Shown: positions 1 through 10,065 of the stretch, piece by piece
How the letters are laid out: the number at the start of each line of letters is the position of its first letter
Numbering within the stretch: the stretch's first letter is position 1
DNA from: Streptomyces laurentii
GTDB taxonomy: Bacteria > Actinomycetota > Actinomycetes > Streptomycetales > Streptomycetaceae
DNA: 64,000 nucleotides
Reading direction: 5' to 3'
Assembly: GCA_002355495.1 (NCBI GenBank)
Contig: AP017424.1
Coordinates: 5,893,501 to 5,957,500 of the forward strand
The notes under the pieces: model-generated
What the model saw: the letters and a program-made list of their open reading frames with translations, nothing else
Told to the model about the DNA's origin: nothing
The model's database searches: none
Translations under genes and position numbers: made by a program

Positions 1-33
1 ACGCCGTCCGGCCCCGTCCGTACCGTCACCGAC

Positions 34-810
34 GTGGCAGAACAGACAGCACCCCCGGAGATACCCGGCACCGGGCCCGCCCCGGCGACCGACTCCCTCC
101 CCGCCTCCGCCCCCGTGCGCGAGAGCCCCAAGAGCGACGGCGCCGTCGTGCGCGACGCCCTCGGCGTCGGCATCGCCGTCGGACTCTCCGGCTTCGCCTT
201 CGGCGTCACCTCGGCGGGCGCCGGCCTCAGCCTCCTCCAGAGCTGCGCCCTGAGCCTGCTGGTCTTCACCGGCGCGTCGCAGTTCGCGCTGGTGGGCGCG
301 CTCGCGGCGGGCGGCAACCCGTTCACCGCGGCCGCCGGGGCGTTCTTCCTCGGCACCCGCAACGCCTTCTACGGGCTGCGGCTCTCGCAGCTGCTGGCGC
401 TGCGCCGGCTCGTCCGCCCGTTCGCGGCGCAGTGGGTGATCGACGAGACCACGGCCGTCGCCCTCGCCCAGCCCACCCGCCGGACCGCCCGGCTCGGCTT
501 CACCGTCACCGGCGTGACGCTGTACGTGCTGTGGAACCTCACCACGCTGCTCGGCGCGCTCGGCGCCGAGGCCATCGGCGACACCGGCGCGTGGGGCCTG
601 GACGCGGCCGGACCCGCCGTCTTCCTCGCGCTGCTCGCGCCGATGCTGAGGACCGCCACCGAGCGGGCCACCGCCGCCTTCGCCGTCCTCCTCGGGCTCG
701 GCCTGCTGCCGGTCCTGCCGGCCGGGGTGCCCGTGCTCGTCGCCGCGCTCGCCGCGCCGCTCGTGCTCTGGCTGCGCGGGACGCGCCGGGGCGAGGGGAG
801 GATCCGATGA
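34..810 (+). CDS. AzlC family ABC-type amino-acid export permease, large subunit
   Basis: 258 aa from a GTG start; the frame is open to the window edge, so an upstream start cannot be excluded. After a hydrophilic Pro/Ala-rich N-terminus of about 45 residues there are several hydrophobic helices, with the family-typical conserved early stretch (FTGASQFALVGAL near residues 77-89). AzlC proteins pair with a small AzlD partner to export branched-chain amino acids or analogues across the plasma membrane. The next gene starts inside this stop codon (ATGA overlap), so the pair is translationally coupled. The substrate is inferred from the family only. Confidence 0.85.
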   Translation: MAEQTAPPEIPGTGPAPATDSLPASAPVRESPKSDGAVVRDALGVGIAVGLSGFAFGVTSAGAGLSLLQSCALSLLVFTGASQFALVGALAAGGNPFTAAAGAFFLGTRNAFYGLRLSQLLALRRLVRPFAAQWVIDETTAVALAQPTRRTARLGFTVTGVTLYVLWNLTTLLGALGAEAIGDTGAWGLDAAGPAVFLALLAPMLRTATERATAAFAVLLGLGLLPVLPAGVPVLVAALAAPLVLWLRGTRRGEGRIR

Positions 811-1115
811 ACGTCTGGCTCGCCATCGCGCTGACCGCTGCCGGCTGCTACCTGGTCAAGCTGCTCGGCCTGCTCGTCCCGGCCGGCACCCTGGAACGCC
901 CGCTCGTCCGGCGCCTCTCCTCGCTCGTCCCGGTCGCCCTGCTCGCCGCCCTCACCGCGCAGCAGACCTTCAGCGCCCAGGGCGCCCTCGTCCTCGACGC
1001 CCGTGCCGCCGGACTCGGGGCCGCCGCGCTCGCGCTCGTCCTGCGGGCCCCGTTCCTGGTGGTGGTCGGCGCGGCCGTCCTGGTCACGGCGGGGGTCCGG
1101 GCCCTCGGCGGCTGA
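807..1115 (+). CDS. AzlD domain-containing protein, small subunit of the exporter
   Basis: 102 aa, nearly all hydrophobic, about three to four membrane helices, which is the usual size for AzlD (100-110 aa). The ATG at 807 overlaps the AzlC stop by four bases. AzlD is the obligate small partner of AzlC in branched-chain amino-acid efflux. The assignment rests on size, hydrophobicity and the AzlC neighbour more than on a strong motif. Confidence 0.85.
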   Translation: MNVWLAIALTAAGCYLVKLLGLLVPAGTLERPLVRRLSSLVPVALLAALTAQQTFSAQGALVLDARAAGLGAAALALVLRAPFLVVVGAAVLVTAGVRALGG

Positions 1116-1158
1116 CCGCCGGAGGAACCCGGCCCGTACGGCGCGCGGGGCCCGGAGC

Positions 1159-2094
1159 TCAGTCGATCGGCCGGCCGTGCGCGCGCAGCGTCCGCAGCGC
1201 CTCCACGGTGAGGATCGGCCGCCACTCCAGGGCCGAGCCCGGCGCCCACAGCCGCCAGGTGACCGGCCAGCCCCCGTCCTCCTGCTGCGCCGCCGCGAGA
1301 TGGTCGAGCGAGCGTTCCATCTCCTCGTCGGTGAACCAGCGGCGGGCCAGCGAGTCCGGTACGCGCGCGTAGTCGTGCGGGTAGTGGAACTCGCCCGGCG
1401 CGTACCCGTCGGCGACCGGGTAGTCCTCCGGCCGGTCCGGGTCGAGCACCGCGAGCCGCTGCTCGCGCACCATCCGTCCGAGCCGGTCTCCGGCCGCCTG
1501 CGCGCGGGCCCGGTCCGGGACCCCGTCAAGGAAGGCGACCGCCGCGTGGATCTCGTACGGATGCGACTTCTCCAGCGCGTCCACGGCGGCCCAGCAGAAC
1601 TCGGTGGCCCGGAACAGCCAGGCGTGCCAGACCTGGTTGCGGTGCAGCAGCCCGACCACCGGGCCGGTGGCGAGCAGCTCGCTGGGCGGGTCGTCGACGA
1701 CGGGCACGAACGGGGCCAGCGGATAGCCGCGCTGGGAGGGATGGACGGCGGGCAGCGCCCCGTCGTGGGTGGACACCTCGGTCAGATAACGGCAGATCCG
1801 CTCGACCCGCAGCCCGCCGCAGCGGCCGATGGAGTCGAGGACCCGCAGCGCGTGTGCCGTGTGCAGGGGCTGGCTGACCGGCCCGCGCAGGTCGGGTTCG
1901 AGGGCGTGCCCGTAGCCGCCGTCCTCGTCGAGATACGCGGTGAGGGCGGCCTCGACGGGGTCGGCGCCGCCGCGCAGGAAGTGGTAGGCGAACCGGCGCT
2001 GTTCCAGCACGCGGGCGGTCAGCCAGACGAAGTGCTCGGCCCGCGCGAGCGGTGAAGCGGACGGAGCGGTGGTTTCCGGAGGATTTCCAGCCAT
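1159..2094 (-). CDS. Prenyltransferase/squalene-oxidase-fold-like hypothetical protein
   Basis: 311 aa, ATG at 2094 chosen because homologous-looking sequence starts there (MAGNPPETTAPSASP) and the frame upstream is low-quality shadow. Regularly spaced segments such as LDEDGGYGHALEPDL and QEDGGWPVTWRLW resemble the Gly/Trp repeats of alpha/alpha-barrel prenyltransferase and terpene-cyclase folds. No catalytic DXDD motif is seen, so cyclase activity is not claimed. It converges on azlD, with 43 bp between the stops. Function unknown; conserved in Streptomyces upstream of recA from memory. Confidence 0.75.
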   Translation of the reverse strand: MAGNPPETTAPSASPLARAEHFVWLTARVLEQRRFAYHFLRGGADPVEAALTAYLDEDGGYGHALEPDLRGPVSQPLHTAHALRVLDSIGRCGGLRVERICRYLTEVSTHDGALPAVHPSQRGYPLAPFVPVVDDPPSELLATGPVVGLLHRNQVWHAWLFRATEFCWAAVDALEKSHPYEIHAAVAFLDGVPDRARAQAAGDRLGRMVREQRLAVLDPDRPEDYPVADGYAPGEFHYPHDYARVPDSLARRWFTDEEMERSLDHLAAAQQEDGGWPVTWRLWAPGSALEWRPILTVEALRTLRAHGRPID

Positions 2095-2174
2095 GCTCCG
2101 AACCGTAGGGGGGAAACCGCGTCCGACAAGGGCTTCGGCCCGGGCTGCACTCGTGAGGGCGGGATACTGAGGGC

Positions 2175-2369
2175 ATGCGGTTGACGATTTTCTGGGAACG
2201 CATGACCGACCACTTCGGTCCGTCCTCTGCCGAGACCTTCGCCCGGGACCATGTGATGTCGGAGCTCGGCGGACGCACGGTGCACCAGGCACTGGACGCG
2301 GGCTGGGAGGCCAAGGACGTCTGGCGGGCGGTCTGCGCCGTCGTCGGCGTACCCGCCGAGAAGCGGTGA
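2175..2369 (+). CDS. DUF3046 domain-containing protein
   Basis: 64 aa small cytoplasmic protein beginning MRLTIFWERMTDHFG, the recognisable DUF3046 opening, with the family-typical C-terminal segment DVWRAVCAVVGVP. DUF3046 proteins are found next to recA in many actinobacteria, which agrees with recA about 2 kb downstream. Function unknown. It is divergent from the preceding prenyltransferase-fold gene (80 bp gap). Confidence 0.9.
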   Translation: MRLTIFWERMTDHFGPSSAETFARDHVMSELGGRTVHQALDAGWEAKDVWRAVCAVVGVPAEKR

Positions 2370-2401
2370 TGTGAGGAGGTCCAGCAGGGAATGTCCGCGC
2401 G

Positions 2402-3847
2402 GTGCGCGAGACTGGCGGGGTGGCCCCGATTGACGCGAACGACGAGACCCCTGACGAGACCCGTGACATGGACGGGGCGGACGGCCGCGCCGACCGTGCC
2501 CGCGACGGCGGAGGAGCCGGTACGGCGCCCGCCGCACCGGCGGCGCTGACCACCGCCCGGACCACCGCCGTGGCGACCGTCCCGGCCCCCACCCCGGCGG
2601 AATCCGGCGTGACCGGGGACCCGGCCGGGACCGTACCGGCTCCGGCCGAGGGAGCGGGCGGCGACGGCGGTACGGACCGGCGCGCGGCGCCGGCCGGCGG
2701 GCGCATGCCCCGCTGGCTGCCCCGCGCCCTGGTGCTCGCCCTCGCGCTCTACGCCTGCTTCCAGATCGGCAGCTGGGCCTTCCACCAGCTGTTCGGCCTG
2801 CTGGTCAACATCCTGCTCGCCTTCTTCCTGGCACTGGCCATCGAGCCGGCCGTCGGACGGATGGCGGCCCGCGGGATGCGCCGGGGCCTCGCGACCTTCC
2901 TCGTCTTCTTCGGGGCCCTGCTCGCGGGCGCGGGCTTCGTCGCCATGCTCGGCTCGATGCTGGCAGGCCAGATCGTCGACATGGTCGAGAACTTCCCCCA
3001 GTACCTCGACTCGCTGATCAACTGGACCAACCAGCACTTCCACACCGATCTCTCCCGGCTGGAGGTCCAGGACAGCCTGCTGCGGTCCGACTGGCTGCAG
3101 AAGTACGTGCAGAACAGCGCGTCGGGCGTGCTGGACGTCTCCACGACCCTGCTCGGCGGCCTGTTCAAGCTCCTGACGATCTTCCTGTTCGCGTTCTACT
3201 TCGCCGCCGACGGGCCCCGGCTGCGCCGCGGGGTCTGCTCGGTGCTGCCGCCGGCCCGGCAGAAGGAGGTACTGCGGGCCTGGGAGATCGCCGTCGACAA
3301 GACCGGTGGCTACCTCTACTCGCGCGGTCTGATGGCACTGGTCTCCGGTGCCGCGCACTTCGTGCTCTTCGAGATCCTGGGCGTGCCGTACGCGCCCGCG
3401 CTCGGCATCTGGGTCGGCTTGGTGTCGCAGTTCATCCCGACCATCGGCACCTACCTGGCGGGCGCGCTGCCGATGCTGATCGCCTTCACCGTCGACCCCT
3501 GGTACGCCCTGTGGGTGCTGGTCTTCGTCGTGGTGTACCAGCAGATCGAGAACTACGTGCTCCAGCCGAAGCTGACGTCCAAGACCGTGGACATCCACCC
3601 GGCGGTGGCCTTCGGCTCGGTCATCGCCGGCACCGCGCTGCTCGGCGCGGTCGGCGCGCTGATCGCCATCCCGGCGGTCGCCACTCTCCAGGCGTTCCTC
3701 GGGGCCTACGTGAAGCGGTACGACGTCACCGAGGACCCGCGCGTCCACGGCCACCGCGGCTACGGGGTGGCGGTCCTCGCCCGGGTCCAGAAGGCGCTGC
3801 ACGTGAAGAAGGACGCGGCAGCCCGCGAGGGCGGGGACCAGGAGTAG
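2402..3847 (+). CDS. AI-2E family transporter (PerM-like permease)
   Basis: Up to 481 aa. An Ala/Pro/Asp-rich, charged N-terminal segment of about 100 residues precedes the membrane core, which starts near PRWLPRALVLALALYACF. Eight or so hydrophobic segments follow, including the family-typical ALGIWVGLVSQFIPTIGTYL and the C-terminal IAGTALLGAVGALIAIPAVA. Family members export quorum signals or ions; the substrate here is unknown. The start is uncertain: GTG 2402, GTG 2420 and ATG 2468 are all in frame and none has a convincing ribosome binding site. Confidence 0.85.
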   Translation: MRETGGVAPIDANDETPDETRDMDGADGRADRARDGGGAGTAPAAPAALTTARTTAVATVPAPTPAESGVTGDPAGTVPAPAEGAGGDGGTDRRAAPAGGRMPRWLPRALVLALALYACFQIGSWAFHQLFGLLVNILLAFFLALAIEPAVGRMAARGMRRGLATFLVFFGALLAGAGFVAMLGSMLAGQIVDMVENFPQYLDSLINWTNQHFHTDLSRLEVQDSLLRSDWLQKYVQNSASGVLDVSTTLLGGLFKLLTIFLFAFYFAADGPRLRRGVCSVLPPARQKEVLRAWEIAVDKTGGYLYSRGLMALVSGAAHFVLFEILGVPYAPALGIWVGLVSQFIPTIGTYLAGALPMLIAFTVDPWYALWVLVFVVVYQQIENYVLQPKLTSKTVDIHPAVAFGSVIAGTALLGAVGALIAIPAVATLQAFLGAYVKRYDVTEDPRVHGHRGYGVAVLARVQKALHVKKDAAAREGGDQE

Positions 3848-3921
3848 GGCGGGGGCCAGGAGCGGGCGGGCGTGCCGGCGAAGGGCGGGTGCGGTCACGC
3901 GGGTTCCTCCACACTGGCCGT

Positions 3922-4242
3922 ATGGGATTCGTCTTCTTCGTGACCCTGCCGGGGCTGGTCGTCGCCCTGACCTCGCTGGCCTTCGTCGACCAGCTGCTGC
4001 TGCGCGCCGGGCGGGCCGGGCTGCTGCCGTGGCGGAACAGCACGCGGCAGGGCCAGATATCGGCGACCGGCTTCGAGCAGCTGCACGCGAGCTTCTCGCC
4101 GGGCAAGCAGAACGAGCTCAAGGAGCGGCAGTCGGCGCTGATCATGCCGGACGAGGAGGACGACGGGGCGCCGCCGCACACGACGACGGTGGATCTGGAC
4201 GGCGGAACCGTGGTCGTCCGGATGCCTCGTCCCGGCCGTTAG
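3922..4242 (+). CDS. DUF6191-like small membrane protein
   Basis: 106 aa. One N-terminal membrane helix (residues about 2-22, FVFFVTLPGLVVALTSLAF) is followed by a cytoplasmic tail with the sequence HASFSPGKQNELKERQSALI and a C-terminal TVDLDGGTVVVRMP, which I recall from the small actinobacterial family DUF6191. It lies between the AI-2E permease and recA. No function is known and none is inferred. Confidence 0.75.
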   Translation: MGFVFFVTLPGLVVALTSLAFVDQLLLRAGRAGLLPWRNSTRQGQISATGFEQLHASFSPGKQNELKERQSALIMPDEEDDGAPPHTTTVDLDGGTVVVRMPRPGR

Positions 4243-4338
4243 GACCCGCTCGGGGGCTCGTTCCGGCGTCGGCGGCACGGGCTCGCGGTGGGCTGCCGCA
4301 AGGCGGCGGCGGTGCCGCGGGGCTTCGGAGCGGTGCGC

Positions 4339-4366
4339 TTGACACGAAAATCGAACATCTATTCTT
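4339..4366 (+). promoter_or_regulatory. recA promoter with LexA (SOS) box
   Basis: A consensus -35 TTGACA is at 4339-4344. Overlapping the spacer and the presumed -10 (TTCTTAT region) is TCGAACATCTATTCTT, containing GAAC-ATCT-ATTC at 4353-4364. That matches the actinobacterial LexA operator GAAC-N4-GTTC except for one base. LexA bound here would block RNA polymerase directly. The box is about 140 bp upstream of the recA ATG, so a leader of roughly 130 nt is implied. Confidence 0.75.
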
Positions 4367-4406
4367 ATGGGTGTCGGAGCCTTGGAATCACGGGGTTGTC
4401 GCCGAG

Positions 4407-4415
4407 TTATCCACA
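4407..4415 (+). promoter_or_regulatory. DnaA-box-like nonamer in the recA leader
   Basis: TTATCCACA at 4407-4415 is a perfect match to the classical DnaA box and lies between the recA promoter and start codon. The same nonamer occurs as an inverted pair upstream of recQ in this window. A single box could occur by chance in a genome, although A/T-rich nonamers are rare at this GC content. Confidence 0.4.
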
Positions 4416-4504
4416 GGCTGGAGGGACGTCGGGGCCCATTGTCAGTGGCAGGGGTTAGCGTCTTTCACATGAAGCGATCGACTCAAGCAAACCGGGTGGA
4501 ACCC

Positions 4505-5626
<1,122 letters not shown>

Positions 5627-5630
5627 CCCG

Positions 5631-6197
5631 GTGACCGGTCGCACCGAATGGCCGGACGACAGCCCCGACTCGTCGAGGGCCGAGAAGGAGCTGTCGTCCC
5701 AGGATCCGGCTGAGCGGGCGCGGGCCATCTGCCTGCGCCTGCTCACCGGGACCCCGCGTACCCGCAAGCAGCTCGCCGACGCCCTGCGCAAGCGGGAGAT
5801 CCCCGACGAGGTCGCCGAGGAGGTGCTGTCCCGCTTCGAGGACGTGGGGCTCATCGACGACGCCGCCTTCGCCGGTGCCTGGGTCGAGTCCCGCCACCAC
5901 GGCCGGGGCCTCGCCCGCCGGGCGCTCGCCCGCGAGCTGCGTACCAAGGGCGTCGACCCGACCGTGATCCAGGAGGCGGTCGAGCGGCTCGACTCCGACC
6001 AGGAGGAGGCCCGCGCCCGCGAACTCGTCGACCGCAAGCTGCGTGCCACCCGCGGTCTCGAACGCGACCGGCGGCTGCGCAGACTCGCCGGCATGCTCGC
6101 GCGCAAGGGGTACCCGGAGGGCATGGCGCTGCGCGTGGTGCGCCAGGCCCTGGAAGAGGAGGGCGAGGACACCGAGGGACTCGACGAGCCCTTCTAG
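5631..6197 (+). CDS. recX: Recombination regulator RecX
   Basis: 188 aa from GTG 5631, only 4 bp after the recA stop, so the two are co-transcribed. It contains the RecX three-helix repeats (AICLRLLTGTPRTRKQLADA, EDVGLIDDAAFAGAWVESR, LARRALARELRTKGV). RecX binds within the RecA filament and restrains it. A short duplicated stretch, GACGAGCCCTTCT, occurs at the end of the gene and again immediately after it (6183-6210), placing the stop codon between the copies. Confidence 0.97.
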   Translation: MTGRTEWPDDSPDSSRAEKELSSQDPAERARAICLRLLTGTPRTRKQLADALRKREIPDEVAEEVLSRFEDVGLIDDAAFAGAWVESRHHGRGLARRALARELRTKGVDPTVIQEAVERLDSDQEEARARELVDRKLRATRGLERDRRLRRLAGMLARKGYPEGMALRVVRQALEEEGEDTEGLDEPF

Positions 6198-6242
6198 GAC
6201 GAGCCCTTCTGCGGGGATTCGTTCGCTTCACCCGGCCGAGGT

Positions 6243-6261
6243 GGCGCCCGGAGCGGGCGCC
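6243..6261. terminator. Hairpin between recX and the convergent FAD monooxygenase
   Basis: GGCGCCC, a 5-nt loop, then GGGCGCC forms a seven-pair GC stem 46 bp after the recX stop. No T-tract follows, which is usual for Streptomyces terminators. It could end transcripts from both convergent genes. Confidence 0.45.
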
Positions 6262-6334
6262 GAGGGACCCCTGGGTGGTTCCACGGCCTGGTGGGGGCCG
6301 CCGACCGCACCGCCCGCGCCCGCCCCGCAGACCG

Positions 6335-8107
6335 TCAGGTGGCGTCCGCGGCCACGTCCTCGCGGTCCTTCGCGCGGGCCTTCCGGCGCGCCTTCGTCCG
6401 CCGGCCTTTGTGCCCCGCCTCGTCGTCGGCCTCGGCGTCCGCGTGGCTCTCGTGATCCTCGTCGTCCGCCGCGTCGTCGTCGGCGGTCTCGGCGTCCAGC
6501 ACGCCGCCCCGTACCGCGTCGGCCGCCGCGTGCAGCTCCTCCGGCAGGACGCCGGAGAAGGCCGCCGCCAGATGCCCGTCGGGCCGGACCAGGAGCACCG
6601 CGTGCGCGGGAGCGCCCGGGTAGCCGTCCGTGACCAGCAGTTCCGCCGGCGCCGGAAGCGCCTCCACGGCCTCGGCCAGCTGCGGCATGACCCCCGCGCT
6701 CACCCAGTGCCGCCGGTCCCACACCCCGGTACCCGGCGCGACCAGCAGGACGATCAGCCGCCCCCGGCCGAGCCGGTCGCGCAGCCGCACCGTCGTACCG
6801 TCCGGCGCCGAGACCCGTACGTCGTCGACCGGCGCGCCGTCCGGCGTACCCACCGGGATCCGGCCCTCCGACGGCTCGGGCGCCAGCGGCGAGTGCGGGT
6901 AGGCGGGCAGCGCGCCCAGCGGGCCGCGCCCCAGATGCCCGTCGGTGAGCAGGACGTCGTGCCCGCGCCCGCCGCCCGGCAGACAGCCGCGCAGCCCCCC
7001 GCCGCCGCGCAGTATCGGCAGCGCCTGGTCCGCCGCGCGCAGCAGACTGGCGACGGCCGCCCGCCGCTCGCTCTGGTAGCTGTCGAGGAGGGTCTCCGAG
7101 GTGTCCGGGCGGTGCCAGACCAGGGCCAGTTTCCAGGCCAGGTTGTCGACGTCCCGCATCCCCTCGTCCACTCCCTGGGTGCCGACCGCGCCCAGCAGAT
7201 GCGCCGCGTCGCCCGCGAGCAGGACCCGGTCCACCCGCCAGCGCCGGGCCAGCCGGTGGTGCACGGTGTACACGCCGGTGTCGATCAGCTCGTACGGGGG
7301 AGTCGTCCCCTCGCACCAGCCGGCGAGGGTGTCGCGGATCCGACCGACGAGCGCGTCGGGCGTGACCAGCTCGCCGCGCGACGGCAGCAGCCAGTCGATC
7401 CGCCACACCCCGTCGGGCAGCGGCCGGGCGGCGATCTCCTCGCCCGCGTCCCGCCACGGCGGCCGACGGTGCAGCAACGCCTCGCCGGCCCAGGGGAGTT
7501 CGGTGCGCAGCGCGGCGACCGCGTGCCGTTCCACCGCCGTACGCCCGGGGAAGCGGACGCCGAGCAGCTTGCGCACGATCGAGCGGGCGCCGTCGCAGCC
7601 GACCAGATGGGTGCCGCGCCACCAGCTGCCGTCGGGGCCGCGGGTGTGGGCGCTGACCCCGTGCTCGTCCTGCTCGATGATGTCGACCCGGGAGCCGGGG
7701 ACGAGCGTGACGAGGTCGTGGCGGGCGGCGGCGTCGCGCAGTCCGCGGGTGAGGGCGTGCTGGGGGATGTGCAGGGGTGCGGCCGGGCCCGCCGCGTCCC
7801 CGGGCAGCCCCTCCTCGCCGGCCAGGACGGTGCCCAGGCCCAGGTCGAGCGGTACGTGCCGGGTCTGCCGGGCGCGCCGCATCGCGCGCCAGCCGATCCA
7901 GCGCATCCCCTCGTCACGTACGGTGGCGCAGCCCAGCCGCTCGATCAGGGCGGCCATGTCGGCGCGCAGCACGACGGTACGGGCGGGGCGGGGTTCGTCG
8001 GTGCCGGGGCCCTCGTCGAGGACGACGCTCGGCACGTCCTGGGCGGCGAGCGCGAGGGAGAGCGCGAGACCGACGGGCCCCGCGCCCACGATGATCACCG
8101 GCTCCAC
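6335..8107 (-). CDS. FAD-dependent aromatic monooxygenase (PheA/TfdB type)
   Basis: 590 aa from GTG 8107, chosen because the Rossmann motif VIIVGAGPVGLALSLAL follows directly. The second FAD motif DGARSIVRKLLG and the GD motif VLLAGDAAHLLGAVGTQGVDEG are present, then a thioredoxin-like C-terminal domain. This is the flavin-dependent phenol/polyketide hydroxylase architecture, using NAD(P)H and O2. The last 50 residues are unusual: an Asp/Glu/His-rich stretch followed by a Lys/Arg-rich stretch (GRRTKARRKARAKDRE), outside the usual fold. The neighbours give no pathway clue, so the substrate is unknown. Confidence 0.88.
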   Translation of the reverse strand: MEPVIIVGAGPVGLALSLALAAQDVPSVVLDEGPGTDEPRPARTVVLRADMAALIERLGCATVRDEGMRWIGWRAMRRARQTRHVPLDLGLGTVLAGEEGLPGDAAGPAAPLHIPQHALTRGLRDAAARHDLVTLVPGSRVDIIEQDEHGVSAHTRGPDGSWWRGTHLVGCDGARSIVRKLLGVRFPGRTAVERHAVAALRTELPWAGEALLHRRPPWRDAGEEIAARPLPDGVWRIDWLLPSRGELVTPDALVGRIRDTLAGWCEGTTPPYELIDTGVYTVHHRLARRWRVDRVLLAGDAAHLLGAVGTQGVDEGMRDVDNLAWKLALVWHRPDTSETLLDSYQSERRAAVASLLRAADQALPILRGGGGLRGCLPGGGRGHDVLLTDGHLGRGPLGALPAYPHSPLAPEPSEGRIPVGTPDGAPVDDVRVSAPDGTTVRLRDRLGRGRLIVLLVAPGTGVWDRRHWVSAGVMPQLAEAVEALPAPAELLVTDGYPGAPAHAVLLVRPDGHLAAAFSGVLPEELHAAADAVRGGVLDAETADDDAADDEDHESHADAEADDEAGHKGRRTKARRKARAKDREDVAADAT

Positions 8108-8247
8108 GGGGCGGCTCCTGAGGGCGTGCTGAGGCGTACGGCCCGAGACCGTACGGCCGCGCGGGAAGCACGGCGAAGGGTGGTGCGGGCCCGGAGCTTG
8201 ATCACAGAACGTATGCAACCCACTGGGGATGCGCGCGTCAAGTGAAA

Positions 8248-8275
8248 GGGGGCAGCGGCGCCAGCCACTGCCCCC
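8248..8275 (-). terminator. gluD terminator hairpin
   Basis: GGGGGCAG and CTGCCCCC pair perfectly around a 12-nt loop, 18 bp past the gluD stop. On the minus strand the stem is followed by TTTCACTTG. It probably ends the gluABCD transcript before the divergently placed monooxygenase promoter region. Confidence 0.6.
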
Positions 8276-8293
8276 GGATGATGTCACATGCCG

Positions 8294-9220
8294 TCAGATC
8301 TTCGCGATGCCACCGCTGTCGGACGGTCCGCCGGCCGGCGCGCCGCCGGCGCCGGGGGCGTCCACGGCGGGCTCCGCCTCGGTGCCCGGGGCACCGGCGT
8401 GGGCCACGGCGATGCCGGTCTTGGCCCGGCGGCCGCGCTTCTCGATCCAGGTGGCGAGGCCGGACAGGGCGAGGCACAGCGCGATGTAGATGGTGCCGGT
8501 GACGACGATCGTCGACACATACGGGTACTGGCCGTTGACCAGCGTGTTGGAGGCGATCAGACGCGCGGTCTGGAGCAGCTCCGGGTAGAGGATCACGAAG
8601 CCGAGCGAGGTGTCCTTGAGGGTGACCACGAGCTGGCTGATGATCGTCGGCAGCATGGCCCGGACCGCCTGCGGCAGCAGGACGGTCGTCATGACCTGGG
8701 TCTTGCTCATGCCGAGCGCGTACGCCGCTTCGCGCTGGCCGCGCGGCACCGCGTTCACACCGGCCCGCAGCACCTCGGCCTGGACGCAGCCGTTGTAGAT
8801 CGACAGGCCGATCGCCAGCGCCCACATCGAGTAGTCGGCGAGGAAGCCGACCCACACCGCGTAGATCGTGATGAGCAGCGGCAGGGAGCGGAAGACCTCG
8901 ACGAAGGCGGTGGCCGCCCAGCGGACCGGCTTGTGGTCGGAGAGCCGGGCGACGGCGAGGAGCACACCGAGGACGAGGGAGCCGATCGCCGCGAGACCGA
9001 ACGCCTTCAGGGTGGCGACGAGGGCGTCGGCGATGTTCTGCCGGATGCCCGAGTAGTTGAAGATGTCCCACATCTCGGGGGCGAGGTGCCCCTTGGCGCT
9101 CAGCCGCATCACGCTGACGGCGAGCAGGGCGGCGATGACGAGGATGCCGACGACGGCGTAGATCCGGTTGCGGATCCGCGCCTTGGGGCCGGGCGCGTCG
9201 AAGAGAACGCTGGCGCTCAT
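8294..9220 (-). CDS. gluD: Glutamate ABC transporter permease GluD
   Basis: 308 aa, polar amino-acid (HisM-type) permease with about five to six membrane helices and the EAA loop around EAAYALGMSKTQVMTTVLLPQA, which contacts the ATPase. The ATG at 9220 overlaps the gluC stop by four bases. A Pro/Gly/Ala-rich C-terminal tail of about 40 residues is specific to actinobacterial members. Gene order gluA-B-C-D on the minus strand matches the Streptomyces and Corynebacterium glutamate uptake operon. Confidence 0.93.
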   Translation of the reverse strand: MSASVLFDAPGPKARIRNRIYAVVGILVIAALLAVSVMRLSAKGHLAPEMWDIFNYSGIRQNIADALVATLKAFGLAAIGSLVLGVLLAVARLSDHKPVRWAATAFVEVFRSLPLLITIYAVWVGFLADYSMWALAIGLSIYNGCVQAEVLRAGVNAVPRGQREAAYALGMSKTQVMTTVLLPQAVRAMLPTIISQLVVTLKDTSLGFVILYPELLQTARLIASNTLVNGQYPYVSTIVVTGTIYIALCLALSGLATWIEKRGRRAKTGIAVAHAGAPGTEAEPAVDAPGAGGAPAGGPSDSGGIAKI

Positions 9221-9864
9221 CGGGCGACCTCCATGTTGCGCTCGAGGACACGGAACAGTCCGCTGATGGCGAAGGTGACGACGAGGTAGGCGACGGCGAC
9301 CCAGAGGAAGATCGGGGCGATCGCGTAACCCTGCTCGCTCATCAGCGTCTGCCAGCCGAAGAGCTCGGTGACGCTGAAGGCACCGGCGATGGCCGAGTTC
9401 TTCGTCAGCGCGATGAAGATCGAGCTCAGCGGGGGCAGCACGGTCCGGGTGGCCTGCGGCAGCACGATCAGCCGCAGCGTCTGCGAGAAGGTCAGGCCCA
9501 GCGAACGGGCGGCCTCGGCCTGGCCGAGCGGCACGGTGCCGATGCCGGAGCGGACGGCCTCGCACACGAAGGACGAGGTGTAGAAGCCGAGCGCGAGCGA
9601 GCCGAGCAGGAACGGGCTCATGCCCGGGAAGAGGATCTCCGGGACGACGAAGAAGAAGATCAGGAAGAGCAGCGTCAGCGGGGTGTTGCGCAGCAGCGTC
9701 ACCCAGGCCGTGCCGAAGAAACGCAGCGGGGGGACGGGGGAGACCCGGAAGCCGGCGACGACGATGCCGAGGACCAGCGCGATGACCGAGCTGATGGCGG
9801 TGATCTCGACGGTTCCTATGAATCCGTCGCGGAATTCCGGGAAATGGTCGAGCAGTACATTCAT
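9217..9864 (-). CDS. gluC: Glutamate ABC transporter permease GluC
   Basis: 215 aa, ATG at 9864. Membrane permease of the HisM type with EAA motif EAARSLGLTFSQTLRLIVLPQA. It pairs with GluD to form the heterodimeric channel in the plasma membrane. The stop overlaps the gluD start (ATGA). The gap to gluB is 201 bp, GC-rich and without an obvious gene. Confidence 0.93.
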   Translation of the reverse strand: MNVLLDHFPEFRDGFIGTVEITAISSVIALVLGIVVAGFRVSPVPPLRFFGTAWVTLLRNTPLTLLFLIFFFVVPEILFPGMSPFLLGSLALGFYTSSFVCEAVRSGIGTVPLGQAEAARSLGLTFSQTLRLIVLPQATRTVLPPLSSIFIALTKNSAIAGAFSVTELFGWQTLMSEQGYAIAPIFLWVAVAYLVVTFAISGLFRVLERNMEVAR

Positions 9865-10065
9865 GAGGACTCCGCGTCGGCGGTCGGCGGCGGGCTTACG
9901 GGCGGCGGGCCCGCGGGCACCGGCCGGCACGGGCCGGCCGGCCGGGCCTGGCTGGTCCACGGGCCGGGAGGCCGGGAAGAGCCGGGAAGGATCAGGGTGG
10001 GGCGGGGCGGCGGCGGAGCGCCCCGAGGCGGGGAAGGGCCTGCGGGGCGCTCGCGCGGCGGCGGA

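Noticed and set aside
1526..3898. 790-codon minus-strand frame across DUF3046 and the AI-2E gene
   Set aside because: No domain, composition is that of a reverse-complement shadow, and it overlaps clear plus-strand genes.
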